A stretch of DNA of 64,000 nucleotides from Chryseobacterium sp. (GCF_008831505.1 NZ_CP044507.1:2604001-2668000); one strand, 5' to 3'; positions 1 to 9,966 are shown, counted from the stretch's first letter. Notes: generated by a model not told the origin, from the sequence alone. Program-made: numbers and translations.

Positions 1-1491
1 GTGCAGCATCTCATGCGCGCGTTTAGTGCCCAAACGGCAGGGGAAACATTTTCCGCAGCTTTCAAAAGCCGCAAACTGGAAAAGATGTTCCAGATATTTT
101 ATCATGGGAAAATCCGAAGGTATACAGACTATAGATGCATGGCCTAATAGAAAACCTTCTGCCGCAAAAGATTCAAAATCCACCGTAAGTGACGAAATTT
201 TCTCTACAGGTACAATGCCACCCAAGGGCCCTCCAATGTGAAGCGCCTTAACCGGCTTGCGGAAGCCACCACCCAATTCATAAATAACTTTCTGCAGCGG
301 TGTACCCATTTCAACCTCTACAATCCCCGGTCTGTTGAAGATTCCGTCCAGAGACACCAGTTTGGTACCTCTTGATTTTTCGGTTCCCAATCGGGCATAT
401 GCAGATCCTCCGTTCTCTACAATCCATTTGGCGGCTGCCAGTGTTTCTACATTATTCACCACAGTGGGCTTAAGGAAAAGCCCTTGTTGGGTAGGGAACG
501 GGGGTCTTGTACGTACTTCGGGGCGCTGCCCTTCTATGGCGTTTATAAGCGCGGTTTCCTCGCCACAAATGTAGGCACCCTGTGCTTTTATTACCTTAAA
601 ATTAAAAGTAAAACCTGAACCTAGAATATCTTCTCCTATCAGTTTATTTGCTAATAGCTGCCGGATTGTCTCTTCAACTGTATGTACAGCCTCAGGATAT
701 TCCGCACGGATAAAGAGGACGCCCCAATTTGCACCCGTGCAGATACCGGCTATCAGCATACCGAAAAGCACGGACAAAGGCTTCTCCTCCAAAAGATAGC
801 GGTCTGAAAACGCACCCGGATCTCCCTCATCGGCATTACAAATGATGAATTTTTCGTCTGAAATTTCATTACGGCAACCTTCCCATTTTATTCCCATAGG
901 AAAACCGGCGCCACCCCTGCCGCGAATCTGAGAAATTTTTATTTCATCCAGGAGTTTCTCAGGACCACTTTGCAAAGCAGTGTAAAGCAGTGCTTTAAAT
1001 TCCTTCACATCATTAAAAGATTCCGTGAGGAGCGGGTAACCGGCAGAAACTCCATAATGTCCGTTCTGAACCACTTCTTCTTTTTTAAGAAGATTTTCCA
1101 GTTGGTCAATACTGTTACCTGAGTAATTTTTTCCCTGATAATGGAAAGAGGAATTTTCGTGGCAGCGACCCAAACAGGTCATATGGCCTATCGCAGACTC
1201 CTCAAAATGCTGTTTCACTATTTCGTTAACCTTTTCCTGTGTACCGGCACAGAGGCAGGCGGAACCATTGCAGATGTAGATTTGCTTTCCCCTGTTTTCA
1301 GGTTTCATAAAATCATAAGCTGTGATGCTGCCGTAGGTATTCGCATCGCCGATAAGAAATTCATCTGCCAACCAGGCAAGAGCTTCAGGAGCCGGCGTAC
1401 CGTCAGCGGCTATCGCTGCCAGTCCCATTTGTTCAAACAAATTCCGCTGAAGTCCTTTACGGCCTGAAAGTGCGCTTAAATTCCTGGACAT
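1..1491 (-). CDS. NuoE/NuoF-like fused NADH-binding subunit (FdsB-type formate dehydrogenase beta), partial
   Basis: Read on the minus strand from the ATG at 1491 and open through base 1, so the C-terminus lies outside the window (497 codons visible). The N-terminal part carries the thioredoxin-like [2Fe-2S] pattern Cys74-x4-Cys79 and Cys106-x3-Cys110 (CNGSAC, CLGRC). The rest is NuoF-like: the glycine-rich RGRGGAGFPMG NADH/FMN region near 190-200, NADEGDPGAFSDR near 219-231, GAYICGEETALI, and a C-terminal [4Fe-4S] motif ESCGKCFPC close to the window edge. This E+F fusion is typical of the diaphorase subunit of soluble NAD-dependent formate dehydrogenases, where it passes electrons to NAD+. 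The catalytic subunit would lie beyond the left edge, so the formate assignment is inference. A NADH dehydrogenase or hydrogenase diaphorase remains possible. Confidence 0.85.
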   Translation of the reverse strand, partial: MSRNLSALSGRKGLQRNLFEQMGLAAIAADGTPAPEALAWLADEFLIGDANTYGSITAYDFMKPENRGKQIYICNGSACLCAGTQEKVNEIVKQHFEESAIGHMTCLGRCHENSSFHYQGKNYSGNSIDQLENLLKKEEVVQNGHYGVSAGYPLLTESFNDVKEFKALLYTALQSGPEKLLDEIKISQIRGRGGAGFPMGIKWEGCRNEISDEKFIICNADEGDPGAFSDRYLLEEKPLSVLFGMLIAGICTGANWGVLFIRAEYPEAVHTVEETIRQLLANKLIGEDILGSGFTFNFKVIKAQGAYICGEETALINAIEGQRPEVRTRPPFPTQQGLFLKPTVVNNVETLAAAKWIVENGGSAYARLGTEKSRGTKLVSLDGIFNRPGIVEVEMGTPLQKVIYELGGGFRKPVKALHIGGPLGGIVPVEKISSLTVDFESFAAEGFLLGHASIVCIPSDFPMIKYLEHLFQFAAFESCGKCFPCRLGTKRAHEMLH

Positions 1492-1580
1492 GAGTACTTT
1501 ATTTAGTAGAGTGAAGTTAAGAAAATTTATTTGCGGACTCAACTATTATTTCAAATCAGCTTGATTAGGTTGGAAGCATC

Positions 1581-1588
1581 TATATTTG
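1581..1588 (+). promoter_or_regulatory. Bacteroidetes -7 element TATATTTG
   Basis: TATATTTG matches the Bacteroidetes sigma-ABfr -7 consensus TAnnTTTG and lies 15 bases before the ATG at 1604. A TTG at 1561-1563 is a possible -33 partner. The box shows that the in-frame TTG at 1586 lies inside the promoter and is not the start. Confidence 0.6.
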
Positions 1589-1603
1589 CGGAAATTTGTG
1601 CTC

Positions 1604-2245
1604 ATGGAACCCTTCATTGTCAGCATCGCCGTATTCACTGCTGTCCTTCTGGTTGCATACAGAAGAAATTCACTTCGCCTGCTTAACCCGGAAACCGCTG
1701 TGGGAAGTCCTTCACTGCTTATTTTGCTGAATGTGACAGGAATCCTGACGTTCGGACTTCTGCCACTGCTTTATTTTCCCCTGCCAGAAATGTTTCTGGT
1801 AAACGCAGCCACCTCAAAATGGCTGTTGCTTGCCGCACTTGTCTTGCTTACGTCCTGTTTCGCCTATTTTATTGCTGAAAAAGACCTTCAGCAAAATAAG
1901 GTTTCTGTTCATCCGAAACTCCTGAGCAGCGGGTTCCTTCTCCTGTATTTTACAGTGCGGATTGCCTTTATAGCCACTTATGAGATATGGTTCAGGGGAT
2001 TTTTTCTGTTTTTCTGCATGGACCGGTTGGGAACCTTTAACGCCGTCGCATTAAATGTTGTTTTATATGTTCTTCTGCATGCTGTAAACGGAAAAAGGGA
2101 GATGCTGTCCTGCATTCCCTTTGGTATCTTGCTTTGCGCAATGGCTATTTGGTTTGAATCACCTCTTCCCGCCGTGCTGATTCATCTGGCACTCACGGTG
2201 CCGTATGACATTCAGTTTGTAAGGATTAAGTCTAAGACACGTTAG
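1604..2245 (+). CDS. CPBP-family-like intramembrane protein
   Basis: 213 residues and almost entirely hydrophobic, with about seven predicted membrane segments. The segment containing YEIWFRG resembles motif 1 (EExxxR) of the CPBP/ABI intramembrane glutamic protease family, but the first Glu is Tyr. A later YVLLHA and a C-terminal IHLAL resemble the His-containing motifs 2 and 3. It is therefore probably a divergent CPBP protein, active or not. ATG 1604 is preferred over the TTG at 1586 because the latter falls within the -7 box. The 3' end overlaps the convergent surE stop by 14 bases. Substrate and role are unknown; such proteins often process or protect peptides in the membrane. Confidence 0.6.
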   Translation: MEPFIVSIAVFTAVLLVAYRRNSLRLLNPETAVGSPSLLILLNVTGILTFGLLPLLYFPLPEMFLVNAATSKWLLLAALVLLTSCFAYFIAEKDLQQNKVSVHPKLLSSGFLLLYFTVRIAFIATYEIWFRGFFLFFCMDRLGTFNAVALNVVLYVLLHAVNGKREMLSCIPFGILLCAMAIWFESPLPAVLIHLALTVPYDIQFVRIKSKTR

Positions 2246-3014
2246 CTTCTGAATTCAGTATTTCACCGAGGCTGATCATATGCTCGTGTGCGGTAAGGTC
2301 AAACTTCACCGGCACGACCGATATATAACCTTCAGCGAGCGCATTCTCATCTGCATCGGCGCCCGAGTCCATATTGTTGAAATAACCTGTCAGCCAGTAA
2401 TACTTCTTGCCGTGCGGATTGATTCTTTCATCAAAATTTTCTTCCCATTTAGCTACTGCCTGACGGCAAACACGGATTCCCTTGATCTTGTCTTTGTTTA
2501 GTTTAGGAATATTCACATTAAGAACCACTCCTTTAGGCATTGGGTTTTCCAGAGTCCTGGTAACTATTTGCTGTATATACTCCTTGGCCTGGCTGAAATC
2601 GGCGTCCCAGCTGAAGTCCAGCAGCGAGAAACCTATTGCCTGCAAGCCTTCGACTCCCGCTTCTACCGCTGCAGACATGGTACCTGAGTAGATGACGTTG
2701 ATGGATGAATTGGCTCCGTGGTTAATTCCTGAGACAACAATGTCCGGGCGACGAGTTAATATCTTGTCCAGGGCAAATTTTACACAGTCCACCGGAGTAC
2801 CGCTCAGTGAAAAATCCCTTTGTGGGCCTTCCAGCTGTATTTCCTCAAATGTTAGGGTAGAATTAATGGTGATAGCGTGACCTTTGCCACTTTGTGGAGA
2901 GTTAGGTGCAACCACAGTCACATCTCCTATTTCATTCATAAATTCAACCAGATTCCGAACACCCGGAGCGGTTATGCCATCATCATTGGTGACTAATATC
3001 TGAGGTCTCTGCAT
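2232..3014 (-). CDS. surE: 5'/3'-nucleotidase SurE
   Basis: 260 residues. The N-terminal ILVTNDDG motif supplies the metal-binding Asp11-Asp12 pair, followed by VVAPNSPQSGKGHAIT and SGTPVDCVK, then SGINHGANS, all hallmarks of SurE. The enzyme is a divalent-metal-dependent phosphatase acting on nucleoside 5'- and 3'-monophosphates in the cytoplasm. ATG 3014 has an AAAGGAA ribosome-binding sequence just upstream; the TTG seven codons earlier lacks support. A -7 box (TATTTTTG on minus) lies 18 bases upstream. The gene is divergent from the processing protease at 3147 and its end overlaps the convergent membrane protein by 14 bases. Confidence 0.95.
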   Translation of the reverse strand: MQRPQILVTNDDGITAPGVRNLVEFMNEIGDVTVVAPNSPQSGKGHAITINSTLTFEEIQLEGPQRDFSLSGTPVDCVKFALDKILTRRPDIVVSGINHGANSSINVIYSGTMSAAVEAGVEGLQAIGFSLLDFSWDADFSQAKEYIQQIVTRTLENPMPKGVVLNVNIPKLNKDKIKGIRVCRQAVAKWEENFDERINPHGKKYYWLTGYFNNMDSGADADENALAEGYISVVPVKFDLTAHEHMISLGEILNSEANVS

Positions 3015-3032
3015 ATTCCTTTCTATTTTTAA

Positions 3033-3040
3033 CAAAAATA
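3033..3040 (-). promoter_or_regulatory. -7 element (TATTTTTG) for surE
   Basis: Reads TATTTTTG on the minus strand, matching TAnnTTTG, 18 bases before the surE ATG. No well-spaced -33 TTTG is evident. Confidence 0.5.
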
Positions 3041-3073
3041 ATTAAAAAACCCCGTTATCTTGCAATTAGGTAT

Positions 3074-3081
3074 TAAATTTG
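3074..3081 (+). promoter_or_regulatory. possible -7 element (TAAATTTG) for the processing protease
   Basis: Matches TAnnTTTG. It would give a leader of about 60 bases before the ATG at 3147. No convincing -33 box at the usual spacing. Confidence 0.35.
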
Positions 3082-3146
3082 AAGTTCTGACGAGCCATGT
3101 AACAACCACGGCTATATTTTAACTAATAACAGTATAAGTTTACAGT

Positions 3147-5267
3147 ATGTTTAAAAAGTCCAAACTAAATAAATTACTTTTATTTGTTCCTTTAATGAGT
3201 CTGATGTTCTGTTTCAATGCAGCCCAGAATGACGACGAAAAGATGCAGACCATCATGGTTAGCGTGAAAAACACGCTCTCTTATCTTCATTACAGTCCGA
3301 AACCAATTAACGATGCGTATTCCCAGGAGGTATACGATAAATATTTTGAGATGGTAGATTTCGGCAAGAGGTATTTCCTGCAGTCCGATATGGCTGAATT
3401 CAGCAAACACCGTACTAAACTTGATGATTATCTGAACCGAGGTGACCTTACCTTCTACAAACTTACTGTGGACAGGCTTTATCAGCGTGTTGACGAGATA
3501 GACAAGATCACGCAGGAAATCTTCAGCAAGCCTATAAATCTGAATGAGGATGAAGTGCTTATCCTGGAACACAAAATTAAAAAAGCACCGGTTAACCGCG
3601 AGGAGCAGTATAATGAATGGAAGAAATTCATCAAGTACAATATCCTTCAGGAAATGGAAACGCTGAACAGCAGGGAAGAAAGCCAGCGTAAAAAGAAGGA
3701 CAGTGTTCAGAAATTCGGTCTTAAGGATACCATAAAACTGGAAATTCTGACCCCCGAGCAAAAACTGACTAAAGCGACAGGTGAGGTGAAGGATCTTATG
3801 GGAGAAACCTTTACACGTTTTAAGAAAAGAAAGAAAATGGACTGGTTTACGGTCTATATGAATGCTTATTCTGAGGTTTTCGATCCGCATACCAATTATT
3901 TTTCACCCCGGGATAAAGAAGATTTTGATGTAAACTTCACCGGCAAAGTGATAGGCATCGGAGCCATTATCCAGGAGAGAAAAGGAAACCTATTTCTGGG
4001 AGCACTTACTGTTGGAGCACCTGCCTGGAAATCCAAACAGCTTTCCGAAGGCGACAAAATTCTTAAAGTAAAATCACTGCCAAACAAGGAGGCCGTCAAT
4101 GTGGTAGGCATGCTGTCTGATGAGGCGGTAAGGCTTATTCGCGGCAAGGAAGGCACAGCAGTAACTTTAACCGTTGAGAAGAAAGATAAAACTGTGAAGG
4201 AAGTCACAATGATACGTGAGGAAGTGGCCATGGAGGATACTTATGCCCGAAGCATCATCATAAATTCTAAAGACGGCAAGAAATTCGGATTCATTAACCT
4301 TCCGGGATTCAATGCCGAGTTTGACAAGGAAGATGGCCGTAATGCCTCTGACGATATTAAGAATGAGATCATCAAGCTGAAAGCGCAGAATGTACAGGGA
4401 ATTATTCTGGATTTGCGGAATAATGGCGGTGGGTCACTGACTGAAGTGGGCGACATCATGGGGCTTTTCATGAATGCCGGGCCTTATGTGCAGGTTAAGG
4501 ATGGACAGGGTAAGATTCAGACTCTTAGAAATAAAACCAATGCACCAATCTGGACCGGACCACTGGCAATCATGCAGAATGAACTTTCTGCCTCTGCTTC
4601 CGAAATTCTGGCAGGAGCCATGCAGGATTACGGCCGCGCGGTAGTGCTGGGCTCTCCCCAATCCTTTGGTAAAGGAACTGTACAGACGTTTGTGGACCTG
4701 AACCGTTTCCTGAATACCAATGATGATTTCGGTTCGCTGAAACTCACCATTCAGAAGTTCTACCGTATTACCGGCGAATCCACACAGAAGAAAGGTATTG
4801 AATCGGATATAAAGATGAAGGACTTCTTCACATTTTCCGAAATTGGAGAACGCTATGACGATTATGCGTTGGCCTGGGACAAAATTCCTCAGGTAGCTTT
4901 CAATAAAGTAAACGGCATCAATATTCCGAAAATGCAGCAAAACAGCGCGCAGCGAATGAGCGTAAACTCCAATTATCAGTTATTGCTTGAATCTGCACAG
5001 TGGAAGGAAAAAATGGGTAAGGAAGAGAGTATTACGGTGAACCAAACCAAGTTTTTCGCACTGATGAAACAGCGAAAAGATGAAATCAGGAAATTTGAGA
5101 AACTGGATAAATTCAATAACGGACTGGTGTTTTCCATTTATCCTCAGGAAGTGCAGCGGGAAAAGACAGATGAAGTCTTCAGGAAAAAGACTGAGAACTG
5201 GAAAAAGATGCTTTCCAAAGATGTTTATCTGGAAGAAGCCGTCAATGTAATTTCTGAAATGATTTAA
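3147..5267 (+). CDS. carboxy-terminal processing peptidase, S41A (Prc/Tsp type)
   Basis: 706 residues, the long Prc/Tsp form. The N-terminus is a signal peptide (KKSKLNKLLLFVPLMSLMF), so the protein acts in the periplasm. An N-terminal helical Tsp domain is followed by a PDZ domain at about 265-355 (IGAIIQERKGNLFLGAL, EGDKILKVKS). The S41 protease core has LDLRNNGGGSLTEV, then catalytic Ser483 in SASAS and Lys509 in FGKGTVQ, the Ser/Lys dyad of the family. A C-terminal Tsp extension is present. It cleaves periplasmic or envelope proteins at their C-terminal tails. It is transcribed alone and ends at a strong hairpin terminator shared with sodC. Confidence 0.95.
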   Translation: MFKKSKLNKLLLFVPLMSLMFCFNAAQNDDEKMQTIMVSVKNTLSYLHYSPKPINDAYSQEVYDKYFEMVDFGKRYFLQSDMAEFSKHRTKLDDYLNRGDLTFYKLTVDRLYQRVDEIDKITQEIFSKPINLNEDEVLILEHKIKKAPVNREEQYNEWKKFIKYNILQEMETLNSREESQRKKKDSVQKFGLKDTIKLEILTPEQKLTKATGEVKDLMGETFTRFKKRKKMDWFTVYMNAYSEVFDPHTNYFSPRDKEDFDVNFTGKVIGIGAIIQERKGNLFLGALTVGAPAWKSKQLSEGDKILKVKSLPNKEAVNVVGMLSDEAVRLIRGKEGTAVTLTVEKKDKTVKEVTMIREEVAMEDTYARSIIINSKDGKKFGFINLPGFNAEFDKEDGRNASDDIKNEIIKLKAQNVQGIILDLRNNGGGSLTEVGDIMGLFMNAGPYVQVKDGQGKIQTLRNKTNAPIWTGPLAIMQNELSASASEILAGAMQDYGRAVVLGSPQSFGKGTVQTFVDLNRFLNTNDDFGSLKLTIQKFYRITGESTQKKGIESDIKMKDFFTFSEIGERYDDYALAWDKIPQVAFNKVNGINIPKMQQNSAQRMSVNSNYQLLLESAQWKEKMGKEESITVNQTKFFALMKQRKDEIRKFEKLDKFNNGLVFSIYPQEVQREKTDEVFRKKTENWKKMLSKDVYLEEAVNVISEMI

Positions 5268-5285
5268 CAGCCATCAATCGTAAAC

Positions 5286-5319
5286 AAAAAAATCGTCATT
5301 TTCCAATGACGATTTTTTT
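5286..5319. terminator. bidirectional intrinsic terminator
   Basis: Perfect inverted repeat: AAAAAAATCGTCATT, loop TTCC, AATGACGATTTTTTT. A-tracts and T-tracts on both sides let it serve the plus-strand protease (ends 5267) and the minus-strand SOD gene (ends 5338). Confidence 0.9.
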
Positions 5320-5337
5320 GTTCTATAAATATTTGCA

Positions 5338-5844
5338 TTATTTTATTTCCACGCACCCTATTCTTCCCCCTGCGTTTCCGGTAGGTTGGGTTTTGAAATC
5401 ATCGGCCTGGGCATGAATGATAATTGATTTTCCGTAGAGGTTTTTTGCAGGATCACTACAACCCAGACACCATTTGTCCGTTTTCATCACCAGTCTTGAA
5501 GTACCGTTACCATCCGCTTTCAGATTTCCCAGGTCGCCGATATGGTGTTCGCCCATACCCCATTTACCGTGGTCGTGTGAAGTCGGATTCCAGTGTCCAC
5601 CGGCTGAACTCCCATCCGCAGCACTGCAGTCTCCGTTTTCATGAATGTGTGCCGCATGTATGCCGTTGGGTTTCAGTTTCAGCACATTCATATCCAGTTC
5701 TACTGAACCCCCTTTTTGGGTAAACATTGCGGTTCCCTGAACCTCGGAGTTGCTTTTTGATTCAATTGTATACGTCTTGGTTGTAGCACAGGAAGTGAGC
5801 ATTAAAGCCAGCACAGCGGCTACGGAGAATGTCGTTTTAGTCAT
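5338..5844 (-). CDS. superoxide dismutase, Cu-Zn family, lipoprotein
   Basis: 168 residues from the ATG at 5844. The N-terminus has a lipoprotein signal with lipobox LTSC, so the protein is probably anchored in the envelope. Cu/Zn SOD signatures follow: AAHIHENGDCS with Cu-binding His residues, GGHWNPTSHDHG with Zn/Cu ligands, HHIGDLGN, IIIHAQADDF, and a C-terminal GNAGGRIGC whose Cys pairs with the upstream Cys. The enzyme dismutates superoxide outside the cytoplasm. A longer reading from a TTG at 5898 is rejected because it would bury the signal peptide. The gene shares a terminator with the convergent protease gene. Confidence 0.92.
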   Translation of the reverse strand: MTKTTFSVAAVLALMLTSCATTKTYTIESKSNSEVQGTAMFTQKGGSVELDMNVLKLKPNGIHAAHIHENGDCSAADGSSAGGHWNPTSHDHGKWGMGEHHIGDLGNLKADGNGTSRLVMKTDKWCLGCSDPAKNLYGKSIIIHAQADDFKTQPTGNAGGRIGCVEIK

Positions 5845-5947
5845 TGCAGAAATTTTTACCGTAAATTTAGTACTATTTAAATGAGTAATCAACGTCAAAT
5901 GGCCAATATGAAAGTTTCACTCTGAATTCTGTAATTAACTGAGGTAT

Positions 5948-7135
5948 TTAAGATATCACACCGCTCCCCAGCAGTTCTTCACCGTTGTACCAAGCTGCAA
6001 ACTGACCCTCCGCAATAGCGGACTGCGGTCCAGCAAACTCGATGTAGAGGCCGTCCTCAAACTGATACAAGACCGCTTCTTCCAAGCCCTGCCTGTATCT
6101 GATTCGGGCCTGCACCGGCATTGATCCGCCGTTTTCCAGCCTTAAATCTTCGCGAACCCAGTGAACATCAGCATTATCAATCTTAAGCGCCTTTCTGAAA
6201 AGGCCTGGAAAGTTACGGCCTTCACCCACGTAAATGATATTGTGTTCCATATCCCTGGAAATAATAAAGCAGCTCTCTTTGTGCCCACCTATTCCCAAAC
6301 CCTTGCTTTGGCCAATCGTGAAGAACTGTGCGCCCTGGTGGGTCCCAATCACTTTACCGCCCTCTTTACTGTATTTTATTTTGGCTGACAGGAACTCCAA
6401 CTCCTCCTGCTTGGAGTTAAATTCCGGGATTTCCTCGTGAAAAGCGGGAAAATCATTGAATATTTCAACAATCTCGCCTTCTTTCGGCACCAACTGCTGC
6501 TGAAGGAAAGTTGGAAGACTAACTTTACCTATGAAGCAAAGTCCCTGGGAATCTTTCTTTTCTGCAGTAACAAGTCCTATTTCCTTCGCAATCGCACGAA
6601 CCTCCGGCTTTGTAAGTTCGCCAATGGGGAACAGGGCTTTTGACAGCTGCTCCTGGCTAAGCTGGCACAGGAAATACGACTGGTCCTTATTATTATCCTT
6701 ACCCGCCATTAAACGGTAGGTGGTATCACCGCTTTCATTTTCAAACGAATCAACACGGGCGTAGTGTCCTGTGGCTACCTTATCAGCACCCAGAGACAGC
6801 GCAGTTTCCAGGAAAACATCAAACTTAACCTCACGGTTGCACAGAATATCCGGATTGGGTGTACGCCCGTTCTGATATTCGGCAAACATATAATCCACGA
6901 TTCTTTCTTTATAAAGGTCGCTCATATCAATCACCTGAAAAGGAATTCCCAGTTTTTGAGCTACCATAAGGGCATCATTGCTGTCCTCCACCCAGGGGCA
7001 TTCGTCCTCTAATGTGACAGAAGCGTCGTTCCAGTTCCGCATAAAGAGAGCGATCACCTCGTGACCCTGTTGCTGCAAAAGGTACGCAGCTACTGAAGAA
7101 TCCACTCCGCCGGAAAGTCCAACTACAATCTTCAT
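5948..7135 (-). CDS. mnmA: tRNA 2-thiouridine(34) synthase MnmA
   Basis: 395 residues, somewhat longer than the roughly 365 typical of the family. The N-terminal PP-loop GLSGGVDSS (residues 6-14) binds ATP. Catalytic Cys99 lies in ILCNREVKF and Cys200 in GLCFIG, the pair used for sulfur transfer. Other conserved pieces are [14 protein letters not shown] and FFTIGQ. It thiolates the wobble uridine of tRNA for Lys, Glu and Gln. A -7 box sits 17 bases before the ATG. The gene is not tightly linked to other tRNA-modification genes here. Confidence 0.97.
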   Translation of the reverse strand: MKIVVGLSGGVDSSVAAYLLQQQGHEVIALFMRNWNDASVTLEDECPWVEDSNDALMVAQKLGIPFQVIDMSDLYKERIVDYMFAEYQNGRTPNPDILCNREVKFDVFLETALSLGADKVATGHYARVDSFENESGDTTYRLMAGKDNNKDQSYFLCQLSQEQLSKALFPIGELTKPEVRAIAKEIGLVTAEKKDSQGLCFIGKVSLPTFLQQQLVPKEGEIVEIFNDFPAFHEEIPEFNSKQEELEFLSAKIKYSKEGGKVIGTHQGAQFFTIGQSKGLGIGGHKESCFIISRDMEHNIIYVGEGRNFPGLFRKALKIDNADVHWVREDLRLENGGSMPVQARIRYRQGLEEAVLYQFEDGLYIEFAGPQSAIAEGQFAAWYNGEELLGSGVIS

Positions 7136-7152
7136 TATTAAGTAAATTTTTG

Positions 7153-7160
7153 CAAAATTA
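7153..7160 (-). promoter_or_regulatory. -7 element (TAATTTTG) for mnmA
   Basis: TAATTTTG on the minus strand matches TAnnTTTG, 17 bases upstream of the mnmA ATG. Confidence 0.5.
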
Positions 7161-7259
7161 AGGTTTTAGGAATGATTGTACGCGTTCCAAGGATTTATGC
7201 TGTGCATCAGCGTCATTGACAGTACACTTATTTCCTGAGCCTGCGCGGTAACACGCTAT

Positions 7260-7283
7260 AAAAAAGACCGCATTTCTGCGGTC
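7260..7283 (-). terminator. intrinsic terminator of clpC
   Basis: On the minus strand GACCGCA, loop GAAA, TGCGGTC is followed by TTTTTT. It lies 22 bases after the clpC stop. Confidence 0.9.
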
Positions 7284-7305
7284 CCCGGTTTAATAAATTC
7301 AGCTA

Positions 7306-9828
7306 TCAGGCTTTTTCTTTCTTTGTTTTAGGAGCCACTTCCTTCTCCAGCCCATCTTTTTCCTCATTCAGTTTTAACACAATGTTCTGACCCTCGGAGA
7401 TCTGCTTATTTACAAGCATTTCAGCTATAAGATCTTCAATATATTTCTGAATAGCTCTCTTCAGCGGACGTGCACCAAAGTCTTTGTCCCAACCTTTTTC
7501 GGCAATAAAATCCTGAGCTTCTTCAGTCAGTTCTACAGAATAGCCCAGTTTTTCAAGTCTCGCGTACAGTTTGGAAAGTTCCAGATTGATAATCTGTTTA
7601 ATGTCTTCTTTGGAAAGTGAGTTAAAGATGATGATGTCATCAATTCTGTTCAGGAATTCCGGTGCGAAAGCCTTCTTCAGCGCATTTTCAATAGTTGCTC
7701 TGGCACGTGCGTCCGAAGATGATTTTTTGGCTGTTGTGCCGAATCCTACTCCATCTCCAAAATCCTTAAGGTCCCGGGTTCCGATATTAGATGTAAGGAT
7801 GATTATCGTATTACGGAAATCGATCTTACGGCCCAAACTGTCGGTAATGTGTCCTTCGTCCAGAATCTGAAGAAGTATATTGAATACATCAGGATGCGCT
7901 TTTTCAATTTCGTCCAAAAGCAGTACTGCGTAAGGCTTTCTCCGGACGGCTTCAGTGAGCTGCCCTCCTTCTTCGTATCCTACATATCCCGGAGGCGCAC
8001 CTACCAGCCTGGAAACAGCGAACTTCTCCATATATTCGCTCATGTCGATACGGATAAGCGCATCATCGCTGTCAAAGAGTTCACGGGCCATCACTTTCGC
8101 CAGTTCTGTCTTACCAACGCCGGTGGTTCCCAGGAAGATAAACGTACCAATAGGTCGGTTAGGATCTTTAAGACCGGCACGGTTTCTTTGAATGGCTTTC
8201 ACCACCTTTTTCACAGCATCTTCCTGACCGATCACCTTGCCGTTCAGTTTATCATCCATCTGCGCCAGCTTGTCCAGTTCATTTTTACCTACCTTGGTTA
8301 CAGGTATACCACTCATCATGGAAACGACCTCCGCCACACTTTCCTCGCTAACAACTTCTTTCTTTTCCTTCACATCCTTATCCCACTGCTCCTGAGCTGC
8401 GGCTAGTTCACGGGTAAGCCTTTCCTCTTCATCTTTAAGTTTACGTGCTTCAAGATAATCCTGGGCTTTTACAGCCTGCTGCTTTTTAGTTTTTATTTCC
8501 TCTATTTTCTTTTCATTGACAATGATTTCAGTAGGAACCTTCATGTTCTTGATATAGACACGGGAGCCCGCTTCATCCATCGCATCAATTGCTTTATCCG
8601 GCAGGAAACGGTCTGTAATGTATCTAGAAGTCAGATTAACACAGGCAGTAATAGCTTCGTCTGTATAGGTAACATTATGATGGTCTTCATATTTGTCCTT
8701 AATCTGCTTAAGGATCTGTATTGTCTCATCAATTGATGTGGGTTCAACCATCACCTTTTGGAACCTGCGCTCTAAAGCACCGTCCTTTTCAATATACTGA
8801 CGGTATTCATCCAGGGTTGTAGCGCCTATGCACTGGATCTCTCCCCGTGCGAGAGCAGGCTTAAACATATTTGATGCATCGAGGCTGCCTGTAGAGCTTC
8901 CTGCTCCAACGATAGTGTGAAGTTCATCAATGAACAGTATGACATCGCGGTTTTTCTCCAGCTCAGTCATTATTGCCTTCATTCTTTCCTCAAACTGACC
9001 ACGGTACTTTGTACCCGCCACCAAACTGGCTAAGTCTAAAGTAATTACCCGTTTACCGTATAAAACGCGGGAAACTTTCTTCTGGTGAATACGTAGTGCC
9101 AAGCCCTCAGCAATGGCGGACTTTCCCACCCCGGGTTCACCTATAAGAAGCGGGTTGTTCTTTTTGCGGCGCGACAGGATTTGCGAAACTCTTTCGATTT
9201 CCTTTTCGCGTCCTATTACGGGATCCAGCTTACCGTCTTTTGCCAGCGTGGTGAGATCCCTGCCGAAATTATCAAGTGTTGGAGTTTTACTTTTACCGGC
9301 GCCCAGACTGGCACCCGGCTTGCGCATCTGGCCATACTCTTCCCTCTCGTCATCATCGTCGTAAGCACTCATCTTCGGAGTTTCCCCAGAATTCTTAAGC
9401 ATCAGCTGATATTCACGTGATACACCTTCGTAATCAACATCGTAAGCACTCAAAATGCTGGAAGTCGGGTCTTCAAACTTATAAAGTATACCCAGAAGCA
9501 GGTGCACTGTATTGATTTCGGAACTTTTATACTGACGGCACTCCAATTCAGAACGCTTTACCGCCTGATCTGCCAGTTTGGTAAATGATATATTCGGAAT
9601 TTCATCATTCAGCACATTTACTCCCGAAACGCTCATTGTTTCAATCTTTCTGCGGATCTGAGTTAGGTCTGCATTAAGGTTCTGCAGAATTTCACGCGCG
9701 GAATTTTCGGTTTTTATGATTCCCAGAAGCAGATGTTCAGTGTTCAGGAATTCACTTTTCAGCCGTCGAGCCTCGCTTTTGCTGTGTTTGAAAACTTTGT
9801 CCAAACCATCTGAAAATTTATAATCCAT
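7306..9828 (-). CDS. clpC: ATP-dependent Clp protease ATP-binding subunit ClpC
   Basis: 840 residues. Two Clp N-terminal repeats (about 1-145) precede AAA+ domain 1 with Walker A GEPGVGKS near 229 and Walker [11 protein letters not shown] central M-type coiled coil at about 430-500 marks ClpC over ClpA. AAA+ domain 2 has Walker A GTTGVGKT near 566, and GVGFG near 690 is the likely ClpP-docking loop. The C-terminus is a Lys/Glu-rich tail. ClpC unfolds proteins and feeds them to ClpP; ClpP itself is not in the window. It is monocistronic with its own terminator. No CtsR-like operator was recognised upstream. Confidence 0.96.
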   Translation of the reverse strand: MDYKFSDGLDKVFKHSKSEARRLKSEFLNTEHLLLGIIKTENSAREILQNLNADLTQIRRKIETMSVSGVNVLNDEIPNISFTKLADQAVKRSELECRQYKSSEINTVHLLLGILYKFEDPTSSILSAYDVDYEGVSREYQLMLKNSGETPKMSAYDDDDEREEYGQMRKPGASLGAGKSKTPTLDNFGRDLTTLAKDGKLDPVIGREKEIERVSQILSRRKKNNPLLIGEPGVGKSAIAEGLALRIHQKKVSRVLYGKRVITLDLASLVAGTKYRGQFEERMKAIMTELEKNRDVILFIDELHTIVGAGSSTGSLDASNMFKPALARGEIQCIGATTLDEYRQYIEKDGALERRFQKVMVEPTSIDETIQILKQIKDKYEDHHNVTYTDEAITACVNLTSRYITDRFLPDKAIDAMDEAGSRVYIKNMKVPTEIIVNEKKIEEIKTKKQQAVKAQDYLEARKLKDEEERLTRELAAAQEQWDKDVKEKKEVVSEESVAEVVSMMSGIPVTKVGKNELDKLAQMDDKLNGKVIGQEDAVKKVVKAIQRNRAGLKDPNRPIGTFIFLGTTGVGKTELAKVMARELFDSDDALIRIDMSEYMEKFAVSRLVGAPPGYVGYEEGGQLTEAVRRKPYAVLLLDEIEKAHPDVFNILLQILDEGHITDSLGRKIDFRNTIIILTSNIGTRDLKDFGDGVGFGTTAKKSSSDARARATIENALKKAFAPEFLNRIDDIIIFNSLSKEDIKQIINLELSKLYARLEKLGYSVELTEEAQDFIAEKGWDKDFGARPLKRAIQKYIEDLIAEMLVNKQISEGQNIVLKLNEEKDGLEKEVAPKTKKEKA

Positions 9829-9958
9829 AATTAGGTTCTCGTTTAAAAATAAGGCGGCGAATTCCGGCCTTAGTTACACTCTAAGTTACAAATACTTTAC
9901 CAAAATTCAAATAATGACTTTCTGGCAGGCCCATTTTCAATATCTTACTGGAAATGAT

Positions 9959-9966
9959 TAGATTTG
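9959..9966 (+). promoter_or_regulatory. -7 element (TAGATTTG)
   Basis: Matches TAnnTTTG and lies 19 bases before the ATG at 9986, so it probably drives the YgjV-like protein and the overlapping glycosyltransferase. Confidence 0.55.

Noticed and set aside
3192-3890. Minus-strand frame of 232 codons inside the processing protease gene
   Set aside because: Lies wholly within a well-supported plus-strand gene and has no family features; treated as antisense shadow.
7136-7305. Possible tRNA or small RNA in the mnmA-clpC gap
   Set aside because: No cloverleaf or anticodon arm could be built; only the clpC terminator is visible.
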